NCBI GenBank assembly: GCA_031400505.1
Contig: JANNPZ010000087.1
Span: 62,001 to 126,000, forward strand
Source of the DNA: JAIYDJ01 sp031400505
Lineage (GTDB): Bacteria; Pseudomonadota; Alphaproteobacteria; Rhodobacterales; Rhodobacteraceae
Direction of reading: 5' to 3'
Length of the DNA stretch: 64,000 nucleotides
Positions 15,547 to 23,976 of this stretch are shown here, in pieces. Every line of letters begins with the position of its first letter. The stretch's first letter is position 1. The notes below the pieces were generated by a model. That model had not been told where the DNA came from and did no database searches. It saw only the letters and a list, made by a program, of their open reading frames with translations. Position numbers and translations under genes: made by a program.

Positions 15547-16080
15547 ATGGCGACCGAAGCAGTTGCAGCAGCAGGCCATACCGCTGAGAAAGCCGGAATG
15601 CCTCAGCTCGACTTTTCGACCTACCCCAATCAGATCTTCTGGTTGCTGGTCACTCTTGTCGTGATTTACATGATCCTGACGCGTGTTGCTTTGCCGCGCA
15701 TCAGCGAAGTTCTTGCCGAACGGGCTGGAACCATTACCAACGATCTTTCGGCCGCAGAAGAACTGCGCGAAAAGGCCGTTGCTGCCGAAAAAGCATACAA
15801 TGACGCCTTGACCCGCGCGCGGATCGAAGCGGGCCGTATCGTGGCAGAGGCAAAGGCAGAGATTCAAAAGGATCTGAACGCCGCGATTGCCAAAGCTGAC
15901 GCCGAGATCGCGGCAAAGACTGCCGAATCGGAAAAGCGGATCGCGGAAATCGAGGCGGGCGCTGTTGAAGCAATCGCGCAGGTCGCGCGCGACACCACTG
16001 GTGAAATTGTGGCGGCGCTGGGAGGTCACGCGGATGCTGACGCGATCGCGCTGGCATTGTCGGCACGCTTGAAAGGATAA
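15547..16080 (+). CDS. atpX: F0F1 ATP synthase subunit b' (b2)
   Basis: A 177-residue peripheral-stalk subunit. It has a soluble N-terminus, a membrane helix (FWLLVTLVVIYMILTRVALP, about 36-55), then a long Ala/Glu/Lys coiled coil with AEELREKAVAAEKAYNDALT. Alphaproteobacteria use a b/b' heterodimer; this is the b' member by order (between c and b) and its longer N-terminus. Lies 78 bp after atpE and 5 bp before atpF. Confidence 0.93.
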   Translation: MATEAVAAAGHTAEKAGMPQLDFSTYPNQIFWLLVTLVVIYMILTRVALPRISEVLAERAGTITNDLSAAEELREKAVAAEKAYNDALTRARIEAGRIVAEAKAEIQKDLNAAIAKADAEIAAKTAESEKRIAEIEAGAVEAIAQVARDTTGEIVAALGGHADADAIALALSARLKG

Positions 16081-16084
16081 GACG

Positions 16085-16636
16085 ATGAAAAAGCTGATCG
16101 CTGTCCTGCTGACCGCCTCGCCGGCCTATGCCGCAACCGGGCCGTTCTTTTCGCTTGGCAATACCAACTTCGTCGTACTGATCGCCTTTGTCGCGTTTGT
16201 CGCACTGCTCGTCTACATGGGTGTTCCGGGGAAAATCACCGGTATGCTCGATGCGCGCGCGGCTGGGATCAAGGCAGACCTCGAAGAGGCGAGGGCGCTG
16301 CGCGAAGAGGCGCGGGCGTTGCTGTCGTCTTACGAGAAGAAGCAGAAGGATGTGCAAGAGCAGTCCGAGCGGATCGTGGCGCATGCAAAGGCCGAGGCTG
16401 AAGCTGCGGCTCGGTTGGCCAAGGCCGAGATCAAGGACTCGATCGCGCGCCGCCTGATTGCAGCGCAAGAGCAGATTGCGTCGGCCGAGGCGCAGTCGTT
16501 GCGGGCCGTGCGGGAAAAAGCGGTGTCCTTGGCTGTAGCGGCTGCAGGCGACGTTCTTGCCAGACAGATGACTTCTGACCGGGCTGCGGCATCGATCGAT
16601 CTGTCCATCGCACAGGTTGACGCCAAATTTCACTGA
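16085..16636 (+). CDS. atpF: F0F1 ATP synthase subunit b
   Basis: A 183-residue peripheral-stalk subunit. It starts with a short hydrophobic stretch (KKLIAVLLTASPAYA) that may act as a signal peptide, then a membrane helix (NFVVLIAFVAFVALLVYMGV) and a charged coiled coil (EEARALREEARALLSSYEKK) to the C-terminus. It is the last gene of the F0 operon and is followed by a terminator. The F1 genes are not in the window, as is usual in this group. Confidence 0.94.
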   Translation: MKKLIAVLLTASPAYAATGPFFSLGNTNFVVLIAFVAFVALLVYMGVPGKITGMLDARAAGIKADLEEARALREEARALLSSYEKKQKDVQEQSERIVAHAKAEAEAAARLAKAEIKDSIARRLIAAQEQIASAEAQSLRAVREKAVSLAVAAAGDVLARQMTSDRAAASIDLSIAQVDAKFH

Positions 16637-16658
16637 TCATCGGCAGCGGTGCTTGACC

Positions 16659-16681
16659 GGCCGGGCATCGCCCGGCCTTTT
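16659..16681 (+). terminator. Terminator of the F0 operon
   Basis: Eight-bp GC stem (GGCCGGGC 16659-16666, GCCCGGCC 16670-16677), 3-nt loop, then TTTTC. It overlaps the last base of the convergent gntR gene. Confidence 0.75.
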
Positions 16682-17448
16682 CATCTTTCCTGTTCATGTT
16701 CAAGGCGTTGCCGCGCCACATCTTCGTGGCGGCTGGCGCGGATCAATTCGCTGAGCGATTGTTCGACATAGTCCAGATGCATTGAAACCGCCGCCCGTGC
16801 CGCTGTTTCGTCCCTGTTCTGGATCGCCATATGGATCGCGCGGTGCTGATCCAGCAGGTTTTCGCGGGTTACCCGGTTCTTGAACATCATCTGCCGATTG
16901 TAGAACACACCTTGGCGCAGCAGGTCGAACATCGACCGCATCATGTGCAGCATGACCACGTTGTGGCTCGCCTCTATGATTGCCATGTGAAATTCGGCGT
17001 CCAGCTGCGCCTCGTCCGCAGGGTCGCGCTTTTGGTGCGCCGCCTCCATCTTGGCAAAGATCGTGGCTATGACCTTGAGGTCGGTTTCGCTGCCCAGCTT
17101 GGCCGCGCGTTCTGCCGCCAATGCCTCGAGGTCGCGGCGAAAGGCGATATAGTCGAAAACCGCCTCGTCATGCGACGCGAACAACTCGATCAATGCGGGC
17201 GCAAAGGCCGATCCCAGCACATCGGCGACAAACACGCCGGCGCCTGGACGGCTGACCAACAGGCCGCGGTCCTGAAGATCGGCCAGCGCATCGCGCAATG
17301 AGGGACGAGAAACGCCCATCCGTTCAGACAACTCGCGTTCGGCAGGCAAGCGTTCGCCAGGACGCAAGATACCGCGCAGGATCAAAAGTTCGATCTGGCG
17401 GACGACGGACTGCGACAGTTTTTCAGACTGGATTTTTTGGAACGGCAT
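16681..17448 (-). CDS. GntR/FadR-family regulator (FCD domain)
   Basis: A 255-residue repressor-type regulator. Winged helix-turn-helix at about 10-75 (GERLPAERELSERMGVSRPS, LRDALADLQDRGLL), then an all-helical FCD ligand domain with the metal-site residues DAEFH, DQHRAIH and SMHLDYVEQ. This layout matches the PdhR/LldR group that senses small carboxylates such as pyruvate or lactate. No metabolic gene is adjacent, so the effector is unknown. Its upstream region has an inverted TGGTC/GACCA pair. Confidence 0.9.
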   Translation of the reverse strand: MPFQKIQSEKLSQSVVRQIELLILRGILRPGERLPAERELSERMGVSRPSLRDALADLQDRGLLVSRPGAGVFVADVLGSAFAPALIELFASHDEAVFDYIAFRRDLEALAAERAAKLGSETDLKVIATIFAKMEAAHQKRDPADEAQLDAEFHMAIIEASHNVVMLHMMRSMFDLLRQGVFYNRQMMFKNRVTRENLLDQHRAIHMAIQNRDETAARAAVSMHLDYVEQSLSELIRASRHEDVARQRLEHEQER

Positions 17449-17462
17449 CGAACCCTCCGGAT

Positions 17463-17481
17463 TGGTCGGAACATATGACCA
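17463..17481. promoter_or_regulatory. Possible FadR-type operator upstream of the GntR gene
   Basis: TGGTC at 17463-17467 and GACCA at 17477-17481 form an inverted pair about 15-33 bp upstream of the start codon. FadR-family sites use TGGTC/GACCA half sites, but the 9-bp spacer is longer than the classic 1-3 bp. Weak evidence for autoregulation. Confidence 0.25.
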
Positions 17482-17502
17482 GACGGCGGTGCTGCCAATG
17501 GG

Positions 17503-17528
17503 AAAACCGAGGGCCCAGTGGCCCTCGG
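17503..17528 (-). terminator. Terminator of the OmpA-family gene
   Basis: Nine-bp stem (CCGAGGGCC 17507-17515 with GGCCCTCGG 17520-17528) followed on the minus strand by TTTT (17506-17503), just after the lipoprotein gene. Confidence 0.7.
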
Positions 17529-17538
17529 CAAAACGGTT

Positions 17539-18195
17539 TCACTTCGTGGGGCGAATGATGATTTCGACCCGGCGGTTCTGCGCTTGTCCTTCTGGGGTCA
17601 AGTTGGTCGCAATCGGAGCGTCTTCTCCTCTGCCATAGGCCGAAATGCGGGCGCCTGGCACGCCGTTCTGGCGAAGCACGTCGGCGACCGAGGCCGCGCG
17701 GCGCTGTGACAGGTCCTGGTTATAGGCGGCAGACCCTGTGTTGTCGGTATGTCCCACCACTTCGATCCGGCTGTTTGGATAGCGGATCAGGCTGCTGGCT
17801 ACCGTCTGGATGTCACGGGCCAGATCGGGGCGCAGGTTGGCGCTGTCAACGGCGAACAGCACATCTTGCGGCATGTTCACCACCAGATAGTCACCGAAAT
17901 TCGTGACGCCGATGTTGGAATTCAATGAGCCGCGCAGTTCTTTGGCCTGTTTGTCAAGTTCGTTGCCAATGGCGGCCCCGGCCAGAACGCCGATGCCCGC
18001 ACCGATCAACGCGCCTTGTCCCTTGTTGTCGTCTGCCGTTGCTGCACCAAGAACCGCCCCGCTCAATGCCCCGATCAACGCGCCATTGCGCGCCCGCGCG
18101 TTGGGGTCGTTCGGATAGGCATTCGGGTCAACTGTGCAGGCCGACAGCGCCAAAGCGCCGCAAACACCAAGAACTAGGGGGGTTTTGATCATCAT
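17539..18195 (-). CDS. OmpA-family outer-membrane lipoprotein (YiaD-like)
   Basis: A 218-residue lipoprotein. A signal peptide with lipobox (GVCGALALSAC, cleavage before Cys) is followed by a glycine-zipper region (NGALIGALSGAVLGAATADD; GALIGAGIGVLAGAAIGNEL). A C-terminal OmpA domain binds peptidoglycan: VLFAVDSANLRPD, SRIEVVGHTDNTGSAAYN, LSQRRAASVADVLRQNGV. It probably tethers the outer membrane to the wall. ATG at 18195 or the next at 18192 may be used. Monocistronic, with its own terminator. Confidence 0.92.
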   Translation of the reverse strand: MMIKTPLVLGVCGALALSACTVDPNAYPNDPNARARNGALIGALSGAVLGAATADDNKGQGALIGAGIGVLAGAAIGNELDKQAKELRGSLNSNIGVTNFGDYLVVNMPQDVLFAVDSANLRPDLARDIQTVASSLIRYPNSRIEVVGHTDNTGSAAYNQDLSQRRAASVADVLRQNGVPGARISAYGRGEDAPIATNLTPEGQAQNRRVEIIIRPTK

Positions 18196-18318
18196 TCTGC
18201 TGCCTCGTTTGTTTTGGGTCGCCTTGCGCCCTGTGCGACGATTATAGCAAACCGTCACGCGCGGGGACAGCCAACACCAGTACAAGGCAGATTTCCGCCC
18301 ATCGCCAATTGGCCCGGC

Positions 18319-19161
18319 TTATGCGTCGCGTCGCGCCGATTCATAGGCCAGCATCGCGCGTTTCACCGGCAGACCCCAATGATACCCACCAAGCCCGCCC
18401 GATTTGCGCAAGGCCCGGTGGCAAGGGATCACAAAGCTGATCGGGTTGCGCCCCACTGCGGTGCCCACTGCGCGGACAGCCGCAGGGTGGCCGATTGCCC
18501 CGGCAATCTCGCTATAGGTGGTGACATGGCCGAACGGGATGCGCAGCAATGCCTCCCAGACCTTGATCTGAAACGGAGCTCCGATCAGGACGATCGGGGT
18601 ATCTGCGGTGGCCGTCGACATGCCAAAGGCGGTCTGCACCCAAGCGTTCAGGTGCGCCGGGTTTTCGCGAAAAGTGGCGCGCGGCCATCGCGACACCAGA
18701 TCTTGCCGGGTTTCGTCCGCACCGGTTTCGGCTGCAAAGCCGATGCCACAGATACCTCTTGCAGTGCCCATGACCAGAGCCGGGCCGAACGGGCTGTCAA
18801 ACCAGCCCCAGTCAATCGTCAGACCCTCGCCGCCTTTGGCATAGTCGCCGGGGCTCATCGCCTCCCAGGTCAGAAACAGGTCATGCAGACGGCCGCCCCC
18901 CGAAAGACCCGCTGACATGGCCGTGTCCAGCACGGTAAAGCGGTCCGCCAGCAGATGCCGCGCGTGGTCCAACGTCAAATACTGCTGATAGCGCTTGGGC
19001 GACACGCCGACCCATTGCGAAAACACTCTTTGAAAATGTGCAGGGCTCATCGCCATTTTTCCGGCCAGATCGTCAAGGGTCAGGGCTGGGCCCGCCTCAT
19101 CGATCATGCGCAGCGCGCGGGCAATCACGGCATAGTGGTAGGGGGTGGATTGATCAGTCAT
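18319..19161 (-). CDS. Ada-like methylated-DNA-protein-cysteine methyltransferase with AraC domain
   Basis: A 280-residue DNA repair protein that transfers the methyl group from O6-methylguanine to its own cysteine. An AraC-type helix-turn-helix lies at about 25-100 (LDDLAGKMAMSPAHFQRVFS, VGVSPKRYQQYLTLDHAR). Next come the Ada/Ogt ribonuclease-like domain (about 110-185) and the catalytic domain with FGHVTTYSEIAG, AVRAVGTAVGRNP and the active site FVIPCHRAL (Cys near 250). It lacks the N-terminal Zn/methyl-phosphotriester sensor of E. coli Ada, so classical Ada self-activation is not expected. Divergent from nth, another repair gene. Confidence 0.92.
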   Translation of the reverse strand: MTDQSTPYHYAVIARALRMIDEAGPALTLDDLAGKMAMSPAHFQRVFSQWVGVSPKRYQQYLTLDHARHLLADRFTVLDTAMSAGLSGGGRLHDLFLTWEAMSPGDYAKGGEGLTIDWGWFDSPFGPALVMGTARGICGIGFAAETGADETRQDLVSRWPRATFRENPAHLNAWVQTAFGMSTATADTPIVLIGAPFQIKVWEALLRIPFGHVTTYSEIAGAIGHPAAVRAVGTAVGRNPISFVIPCHRALRKSGGLGGYHWGLPVKRAMLAYESARRDA

Positions 19162-19267
19162 CGGGGCCTCCTTGTAAGCCAGAACCTAAGACCATGCAGG
19201 CAAACTTGCGACCCGATTTCTGCGCCTTTCGCTTGTCGTGCGTATCATGCGCTGGCATAGGATGCGC

Positions 19268-19912
19268 ATGACACGCCAATTGGAATACCCTGCGATGCAG
19301 GCGATCTTTGCCCGGTTTCAGGCGTCTGAGCCGGAACCCAAGGGCGAGTTGGACCATCTGAACGCTTATACACTGCTGGTTGCCGTGGCGCTATCGGCAC
19401 AGGCAACCGACATCAGCGTGAACCGGGCGACCAAGGGACTGTTCGACCTCGTCGACACGCCGGAAAAAATGCTCGCACTGGGTGAAGAAGCACTGATCGG
19501 CCATATCAAGACCATCGGTTTGTATCGCAACAAGGCCCGCAACGTGATCAAACTGTCGCAACGGTTGATCGAGGCTTATGGCGGGTGCGTGCCCTCAAGT
19601 CGGGCTGCCTTGCAATCGTTGCCCGGTGTGGGTCGCAAGACAGCGAATGTGGTGTTGCAGATGTGGTTTGGCCATCCCGCCCATGCGGTGGACACCCATG
19701 TGTTCCGTGTCGGCAACCGCACCGGCATTGCATGCGGCCGCGACGAGGTGGCGGTGGAGCGCGCCTTGGAAGACCATGTTCCCGTCGAATACCAGCACCA
19801 TTCGCACCACTGGCTGATCCTGCATGGGCGATATGTCTGCGTCGCGCGAAAGCCCAAATGTGCCGCCTGCTTGATCGCGCAGTGGTGCCAGTTCGAGGAA
19901 AAAACCACATGA
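19268..19912 (+). CDS. nth: Endonuclease III
   Basis: A 214-residue DNA glycosylase/AP lyase that removes oxidised pyrimidines. It shows the helix-hairpin-helix LPGVGRKTANVVLQMWFG with its catalytic lysine, the catalytic Asp in HAVDTHVFRVGNRTG, and the [4Fe-4S] cysteines C-x6-C-x2-C-x5-C in CVARKPKCAACLIAQWC. ATG at 19268 was chosen by homology (MTRQLEYPAMQAIF) and a TAGGA upstream; ATG at 19262 also fits. Its stop overlaps the start of the kinase gene. Confidence 0.95.
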   Translation: MTRQLEYPAMQAIFARFQASEPEPKGELDHLNAYTLLVAVALSAQATDISVNRATKGLFDLVDTPEKMLALGEEALIGHIKTIGLYRNKARNVIKLSQRLIEAYGGCVPSSRAALQSLPGVGRKTANVVLQMWFGHPAHAVDTHVFRVGNRTGIACGRDEVAVERALEDHVPVEYQHHSHHWLILHGRYVCVARKPKCAACLIAQWCQFEEKTT

Positions 19913-20892
19913 AACCCTATCAGGTCGTCGGCATCGGCAACGCCATCGTCGATGTGTTTTCCAGCGCGGATGACAGTTTTCTCGACATGATGGGCATCCA
20001 GAAAGGGATCATGCAACTCGTCGAGCGCGAGCGTGGCGAGATGCTTTATGCCGCGATGACGAACCGGGTTCAGGCACCCGGAGGGTCGGTGGCCAATACG
20101 CTGGCGGGTTTGGGCAACCTGGGCCTGAAGACCGCGTTCATCGGCCGGGTGCATGACGATGCTCTGGGGCGGTTCTACGCGCGCAGCATGTCGGAAAACG
20201 GCACCGATTTTGTCAATCCGCCGGTGCCGGGCGGCGAACTGCCGACCTCGCGCTCGATGATCTTTGTCGCGCCAGACGGCGAGCGGTCGATGAACACCTA
20301 TCTCGGGATTTCATCCGAACTCGGTCAGCCGGATGTATCGGATGATGTCGCAGGTCAGGCGGCAATCCTGTTCCTCGAAGGCTATCTTTATGACAAGCCC
20401 AAAGGCAAACAGGCCTTCGAACGGGCCGTGGCGCTGTGCCATGCACAGGGTGGCAAGGCAGGCATTGCCCTTTCGGACCCATTTTGCGTCGATCGGCACC
20501 GGTCTGATTTCAGGCGCCTGGTCAGGGATCTCGATTATGTGATCGGCAACGAGCATGAATGGTGCTCGCTTTATCAGACCGACCTGTCGGCGGCGCTGGA
20601 ACAGGCGGCTGCAGACGCGGGGCTGGTGGTGTGCACCCGGTCGGGACATGATGTGATCGTGGTGCGCGGCGATGAACGGGCCGTGGTCCCGGTACGCCGC
20701 ATCGTGCCGGTCGATGCAACGGGTGCAGGCGATCAGTTCGCAGCCGGTTTTCTTTATGGCGTAGCAACCGGTCAGTCGCTGGCGGTCTGCGGGCGCATGG
20801 GCTGTTTGGCCGCCACCGAGGTGATCAGCCATTTCGGCGCGCGCCCCGAGGCAGACCTCAAGGCGCTGTTCCGGACAGAAGGGCTGATCTGA
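19909..20892 (+). CDS. PfkB-family sugar/adenosine kinase
   Basis: A 327-residue ribokinase-fold kinase. PfkB signature 1 region is PGGSVANTLAGLGNLGLKTA, and signature 2 with the catalytic Asp is VPVDATGAGDQFAAGFLYG. The N-terminus VVGIGNAIVDVF and overall length match the adenosine-kinase-like subgroup annotated in Rhodobacterales, which phosphorylates adenosine to AMP. The substrate is not provable from motifs. ATG at 19909 overlaps the nth stop, so the two are co-translated. A repeat copy follows and may terminate transcription. Confidence 0.88.
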   Translation: MKPYQVVGIGNAIVDVFSSADDSFLDMMGIQKGIMQLVERERGEMLYAAMTNRVQAPGGSVANTLAGLGNLGLKTAFIGRVHDDALGRFYARSMSENGTDFVNPPVPGGELPTSRSMIFVAPDGERSMNTYLGISSELGQPDVSDDVAGQAAILFLEGYLYDKPKGKQAFERAVALCHAQGGKAGIALSDPFCVDRHRSDFRRLVRDLDYVIGNEHEWCSLYQTDLSAALEQAAADAGLVVCTRSGHDVIVVRGDERAVVPVRRIVPVDATGAGDQFAAGFLYGVATGQSLAVCGRMGCLAATEVISHFGARPEADLKALFRTEGLI

Positions 20893-20920
20893 AACCCGTC
20901 CCGATCAGCGCATGCAACCG

Positions 20921-20977
20921 CTTTCATCTTGGTGAAAATATCCCACGGGGGGCGCGGGGGGTGTGAAACCCCCCGTT
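20921..20977 (+). repeat. Dispersed palindromic repeat, copy B (long form)
   Basis: CTTTCATCTTGGTGAAAATA then TCCCACGGGGGGCG and a hairpin CGGGGGG / loop TGTGAAA / CCCCCCG. It sits between the convergent kinase and sulfotransferase genes, where it could act as a terminator. Confidence 0.8.
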
Positions 20978-20993
20978 CTTCGTGGAAACCGCC

Positions 20994-21812
20994 CTAGTCG
21001 CCCAGCTTGGCATGCACTTCGGCCAGATCGATCTCGGCAATGGGCATTTTGTTGGCCGGGTTTTCGAAATCGTACTTGAACACCTGAAAATCGCGCTTGT
21101 AGATTTCCCAGACCAGATGCATCGACAGATCGTCGAAATAGGCCTCGACGGGGTGGGCCCGTTTGGGCCCGTGGCCTTCGCTTTCGTTGAAGCGTGGGAT
21201 TTTTTTCAAATCAACCTTATGGTTTTGTTTGGTTTTCTTTAGAACGACACTCATGCCTTCATCGAACTTCTCGGTGAAAAAGATATGGTCATACCGCCCA
21301 CCATTCACCACATAGGTTGAGACGTGCCCCGCCATGGCGGACCAGTGAATGTCCGGCTCCATCGGCTTTTTCCAACGAATCGTGTCGCGCGCAAACAAAA
21401 GAAACCGGCGAAAGCTGGCGATCTGGTCGAAATCACCGTTGCCGTCCGGCCCTCCGACATCGACGCCATATTTCTGGGTCAACAGTGGCACCAAATTGCC
21501 GCGATAGCGTTTGCCGTTCCGCTGAATCCCGCAAATCTTGTCGAAATAGGATGACAGGATCCGGGTGTAGGGGTTTCGCACACAGGTGAACGCAAAGGAT
21601 TTGTGTGTTTTCACATTGCTCTCGATCAGCGACTGGCTCGATTCTTGCGCCCATTTGTGCAATCCGGCGCTGCTGTCATGAATATCGCCATCAAAGAACC
21701 TGCCATGATCGGCGTAAAACATGATCTGCCCGATCGTCGAGCAGGCGCATTTTGGCACCACGCGATAGACCATGCTTTCGCTTTCCGTCATCCAGGTGCC
21801 CGGAAATCCCAT
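20994..21812 (-). CDS. Sulfotransferase, family 2 type
   Basis: A 272-residue PAPS-dependent sulfotransferase, probably acting on a glycan. The 5'-phosphosulfate loop appears as VPKCACSTIGQIM (about 18-30) and the 3'-phosphate site as CVRNPYTRILSSYFDK (about 77-92), both typical of the HNK-1/chondroitin-type family. A later segment FDQIASFRRFLLF and IHWSAMAGHV fits the acceptor-binding half. It is divergent from a GT14 glycosyltransferase across 138 bp, so the pair may build and sulfate the same polymer. Confidence 0.88.
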   Translation of the reverse strand: MGFPGTWMTESESMVYRVVPKCACSTIGQIMFYADHGRFFDGDIHDSSAGLHKWAQESSQSLIESNVKTHKSFAFTCVRNPYTRILSSYFDKICGIQRNGKRYRGNLVPLLTQKYGVDVGGPDGNGDFDQIASFRRFLLFARDTIRWKKPMEPDIHWSAMAGHVSTYVVNGGRYDHIFFTEKFDEGMSVVLKKTKQNHKVDLKKIPRFNESEGHGPKRAHPVEAYFDDLSMHLVWEIYKRDFQVFKYDFENPANKMPIAEIDLAEVHAKLGD

Positions 21813-21950
21813 CTGCTGTGCCCCTCTGCCTGCCCCGATCGAAGATCAGGATCATTCAGCGCAAAAAAGCAAATAAATGCTGTCTTTTCAATCCGTGATA
21901 AAGGTATTCAGGGAAACAATGGTTAGCATCTGGCTGCAAGTGTTTCGAGT

Positions 21951-23528
21951 ATGGCAAGAATAGCCTATATCCTGCTTTGTCACAAAGACCCCGACGGCAT
22001 CATCGCCCAGGCGCAGCGCCTGACGGCGGCGGGCGATTTCATCGCCATACATTTCGATGCGCGGTCAGCAAAAGCGGATTTCGACAAGCTGAAGGCAGCT
22101 CTTGGCGCAAACCCCTCGGTCGTTTTCTCGGCCTTGCGGTTGAAATGCGGCTGGGGGGCGTGGAGCCTGGTGAACGCGACACTTCAGGCAGTAAAGGCCG
22201 CTGTCGACGCGTTCCCGCGCGCCACTCATTTCTACATGCTTTCTGGCGACTGCATGCCGATCAAGACGGCGGAATATGCCCACAGACATCTTGACCGCGA
22301 AGAAGTCGACTACATCGAAAGCGTTGACTTCTTCAACACTGACTGGATCAAGACCGGCATCAAGGAAGAACGGCTGATCTATCGCCACTACTTCAACGAA
22401 CGTGCGAACAAATGGCTGTTCTACGCGTCGCTGAACGCGCAACGCCACTTGGGTCTTGCACGCAAGGTCCCTGCAGACATCCAGATGCAGATCGGAAGCC
22501 AATGGTGGTGTCTGCGTCGCCGCACGATAGAAGCTTTGTTGGAATTCATCCGAAAGCGCAGCGATGTGGTGCGGTTTTTCCGGACCACATGGATTCCGGA
22601 CGAGACGTTCTTTCAAACGCTGGTGCGTCACCTCGTGCCCGGACACGAAATACGGTCGCGAACTCTGACGTTTCTGCTGTTCACCGATTATGGCATGCCG
22701 GTGAATTTCTACAATGACCACTATGATCTGCTGCTCAGCCAGGATTTCCTGTTCGCCCGCAAGATAAGCCCCGATGCCAAGGACCTGAAGGATCGTCTGG
22801 GCAAACTTTACGCGACCGCAGGGATCGGCTTTGGCGTGTCGAACGAGGGCCGAAGTCTGTTCAAGTTCCTGACAGGACGTGGCCGGATCGGGCGGCGCTT
22901 TGCTCCGCGATTCTGGGAAACCGAAAGCTCCTTGGGGCGCGAGCGTACCTTGCTGATGGTCACTTGCAAGAAATGGCATGTCGCCAAGCGATTGGTCGAA
23001 CGGGTGCGGCAGGTGACCAATCTGCCGGCTATTGACTATCTGTTCAACGAATCGTCAACGCCCTTGCCGGACCTTGGCGGTATTCAGACCACGCTGGAAA
23101 AACGCACCCGGCACCGGCGGGCCCTGATGCGGATGTTGTTCGATTATTGGCAGACCGACAAGCTGATCATCTGCATTGACCCTGCAAATGTCGACCTGAT
23201 GCAGGATTTCTTCAACGACAAGGCGCGGGTGCGGCTCTTGGAGATCGAGTGCCAGTTCAGTGACGACTATCTGATCGGTCACGCGCGTCGCGTTGGCCTG
23301 GCCGGAGAGCGTACCCCGCAAGAAACGATCGACCGCCTGCTGCCGACGATCCGCTATGATGTGAAATTCGAATCCGACAGGATCAGGGATGCCGGTTTCA
23401 AGGATATGTCGCGGGTGCGTCAAGCCGCGTCGATCGATGAGAACACAGCGCCCCTTGCCGAATTTCTTGATATCCCGCTGGCAAAGGCCCGCGAGATTGC
23501 CGCCACCGAATACCTGTTTGTGGATTGA
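21951..23528 (+). CDS. GT14 core-2/I-branching glycosyltransferase with C-terminal domain
   Basis: A 525-residue protein. The first about 300 residues match the Branch (GT14, beta-1,6-N-acetylglucosaminyltransferase) family: IAYILLCHKDPDGII, CGWGAWSLVNATLQAVKAAV, HFYMLSGDCMPIKTAEYA and WWCLRRRTIEAL. A second domain follows (about 330-525, RTLLMVTCKKWHVAKRLVER onward) of unknown role, seen in alphaproteobacterial relatives. No signal peptide or membrane helix, so it is probably cytoplasmic. Divergent from the sulfotransferase. The acceptor is unknown. Confidence 0.87.
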   Translation: MARIAYILLCHKDPDGIIAQAQRLTAAGDFIAIHFDARSAKADFDKLKAALGANPSVVFSALRLKCGWGAWSLVNATLQAVKAAVDAFPRATHFYMLSGDCMPIKTAEYAHRHLDREEVDYIESVDFFNTDWIKTGIKEERLIYRHYFNERANKWLFYASLNAQRHLGLARKVPADIQMQIGSQWWCLRRRTIEALLEFIRKRSDVVRFFRTTWIPDETFFQTLVRHLVPGHEIRSRTLTFLLFTDYGMPVNFYNDHYDLLLSQDFLFARKISPDAKDLKDRLGKLYATAGIGFGVSNEGRSLFKFLTGRGRIGRRFAPRFWETESSLGRERTLLMVTCKKWHVAKRLVERVRQVTNLPAIDYLFNESSTPLPDLGGIQTTLEKRTRHRRALMRMLFDYWQTDKLIICIDPANVDLMQDFFNDKARVRLLEIECQFSDDYLIGHARRVGLAGERTPQETIDRLLPTIRYDVKFESDRIRDAGFKDMSRVRQAASIDENTAPLAEFLDIPLAKAREIAATEYLFVD

Positions 23529-23546
23529 CCCCAACCTGGAACCGCC

Positions 23547-23909
23547 ATGCCCCATATCTATGATCCGACCAACATCTTTGCCCGCATCCTGCGCGCAGAA
23601 ATTCCCAACAAGACCGTGCTCGACACGCCGCATGCGCTGGCCTTTCACGACATTCGCCCTCTGGCGCCGTTTCATGTGCTGGTGATCCCGAAGGGCGCTT
23701 ACGTGACTTTCGACCATTTCGCAGGCGAGGCGAGCGCCGAGGAACTAGTGGATTTTCACCGGGCTTGTGCACAAATCTGCGCGATGGCGGGCGAAGCGGG
23801 CTATCGCGGCATCACCAACGCCGGGGTGCACGGGATGCAAGAGGTGCCACACTATCACCTGCATATCCTTGGCGGGCGGATTCTGGGTCGGCTGATCGAT
23901 CCGGCGTGA
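23547..23909 (+). CDS. HIT-family nucleotide-binding protein
   Basis: A 120-residue histidine-triad hydrolase. The triad HYHLHILGG is at the C-terminus; the N-terminal part is IFARILRAEIPNKTVLDTPH, then AFHDIRPLAPFHVLVIPKG. HIT proteins of the HinT branch hydrolyse purine nucleoside phosphoramidates. It follows the glycosyltransferase by 18 bp and may share its transcript. Confidence 0.93.
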   Translation: MPHIYDPTNIFARILRAEIPNKTVLDTPHALAFHDIRPLAPFHVLVIPKGAYVTFDHFAGEASAEELVDFHRACAQICAMAGEAGYRGITNAGVHGMQEVPHYHLHILGGRILGRLIDPA

Positions 23910-23976
23910 AACCGCAAGGATCGGGTCGCGTTTGATCGCCACAAAGGGCATCACCGGACAAAACAAGGAGCCCGCA

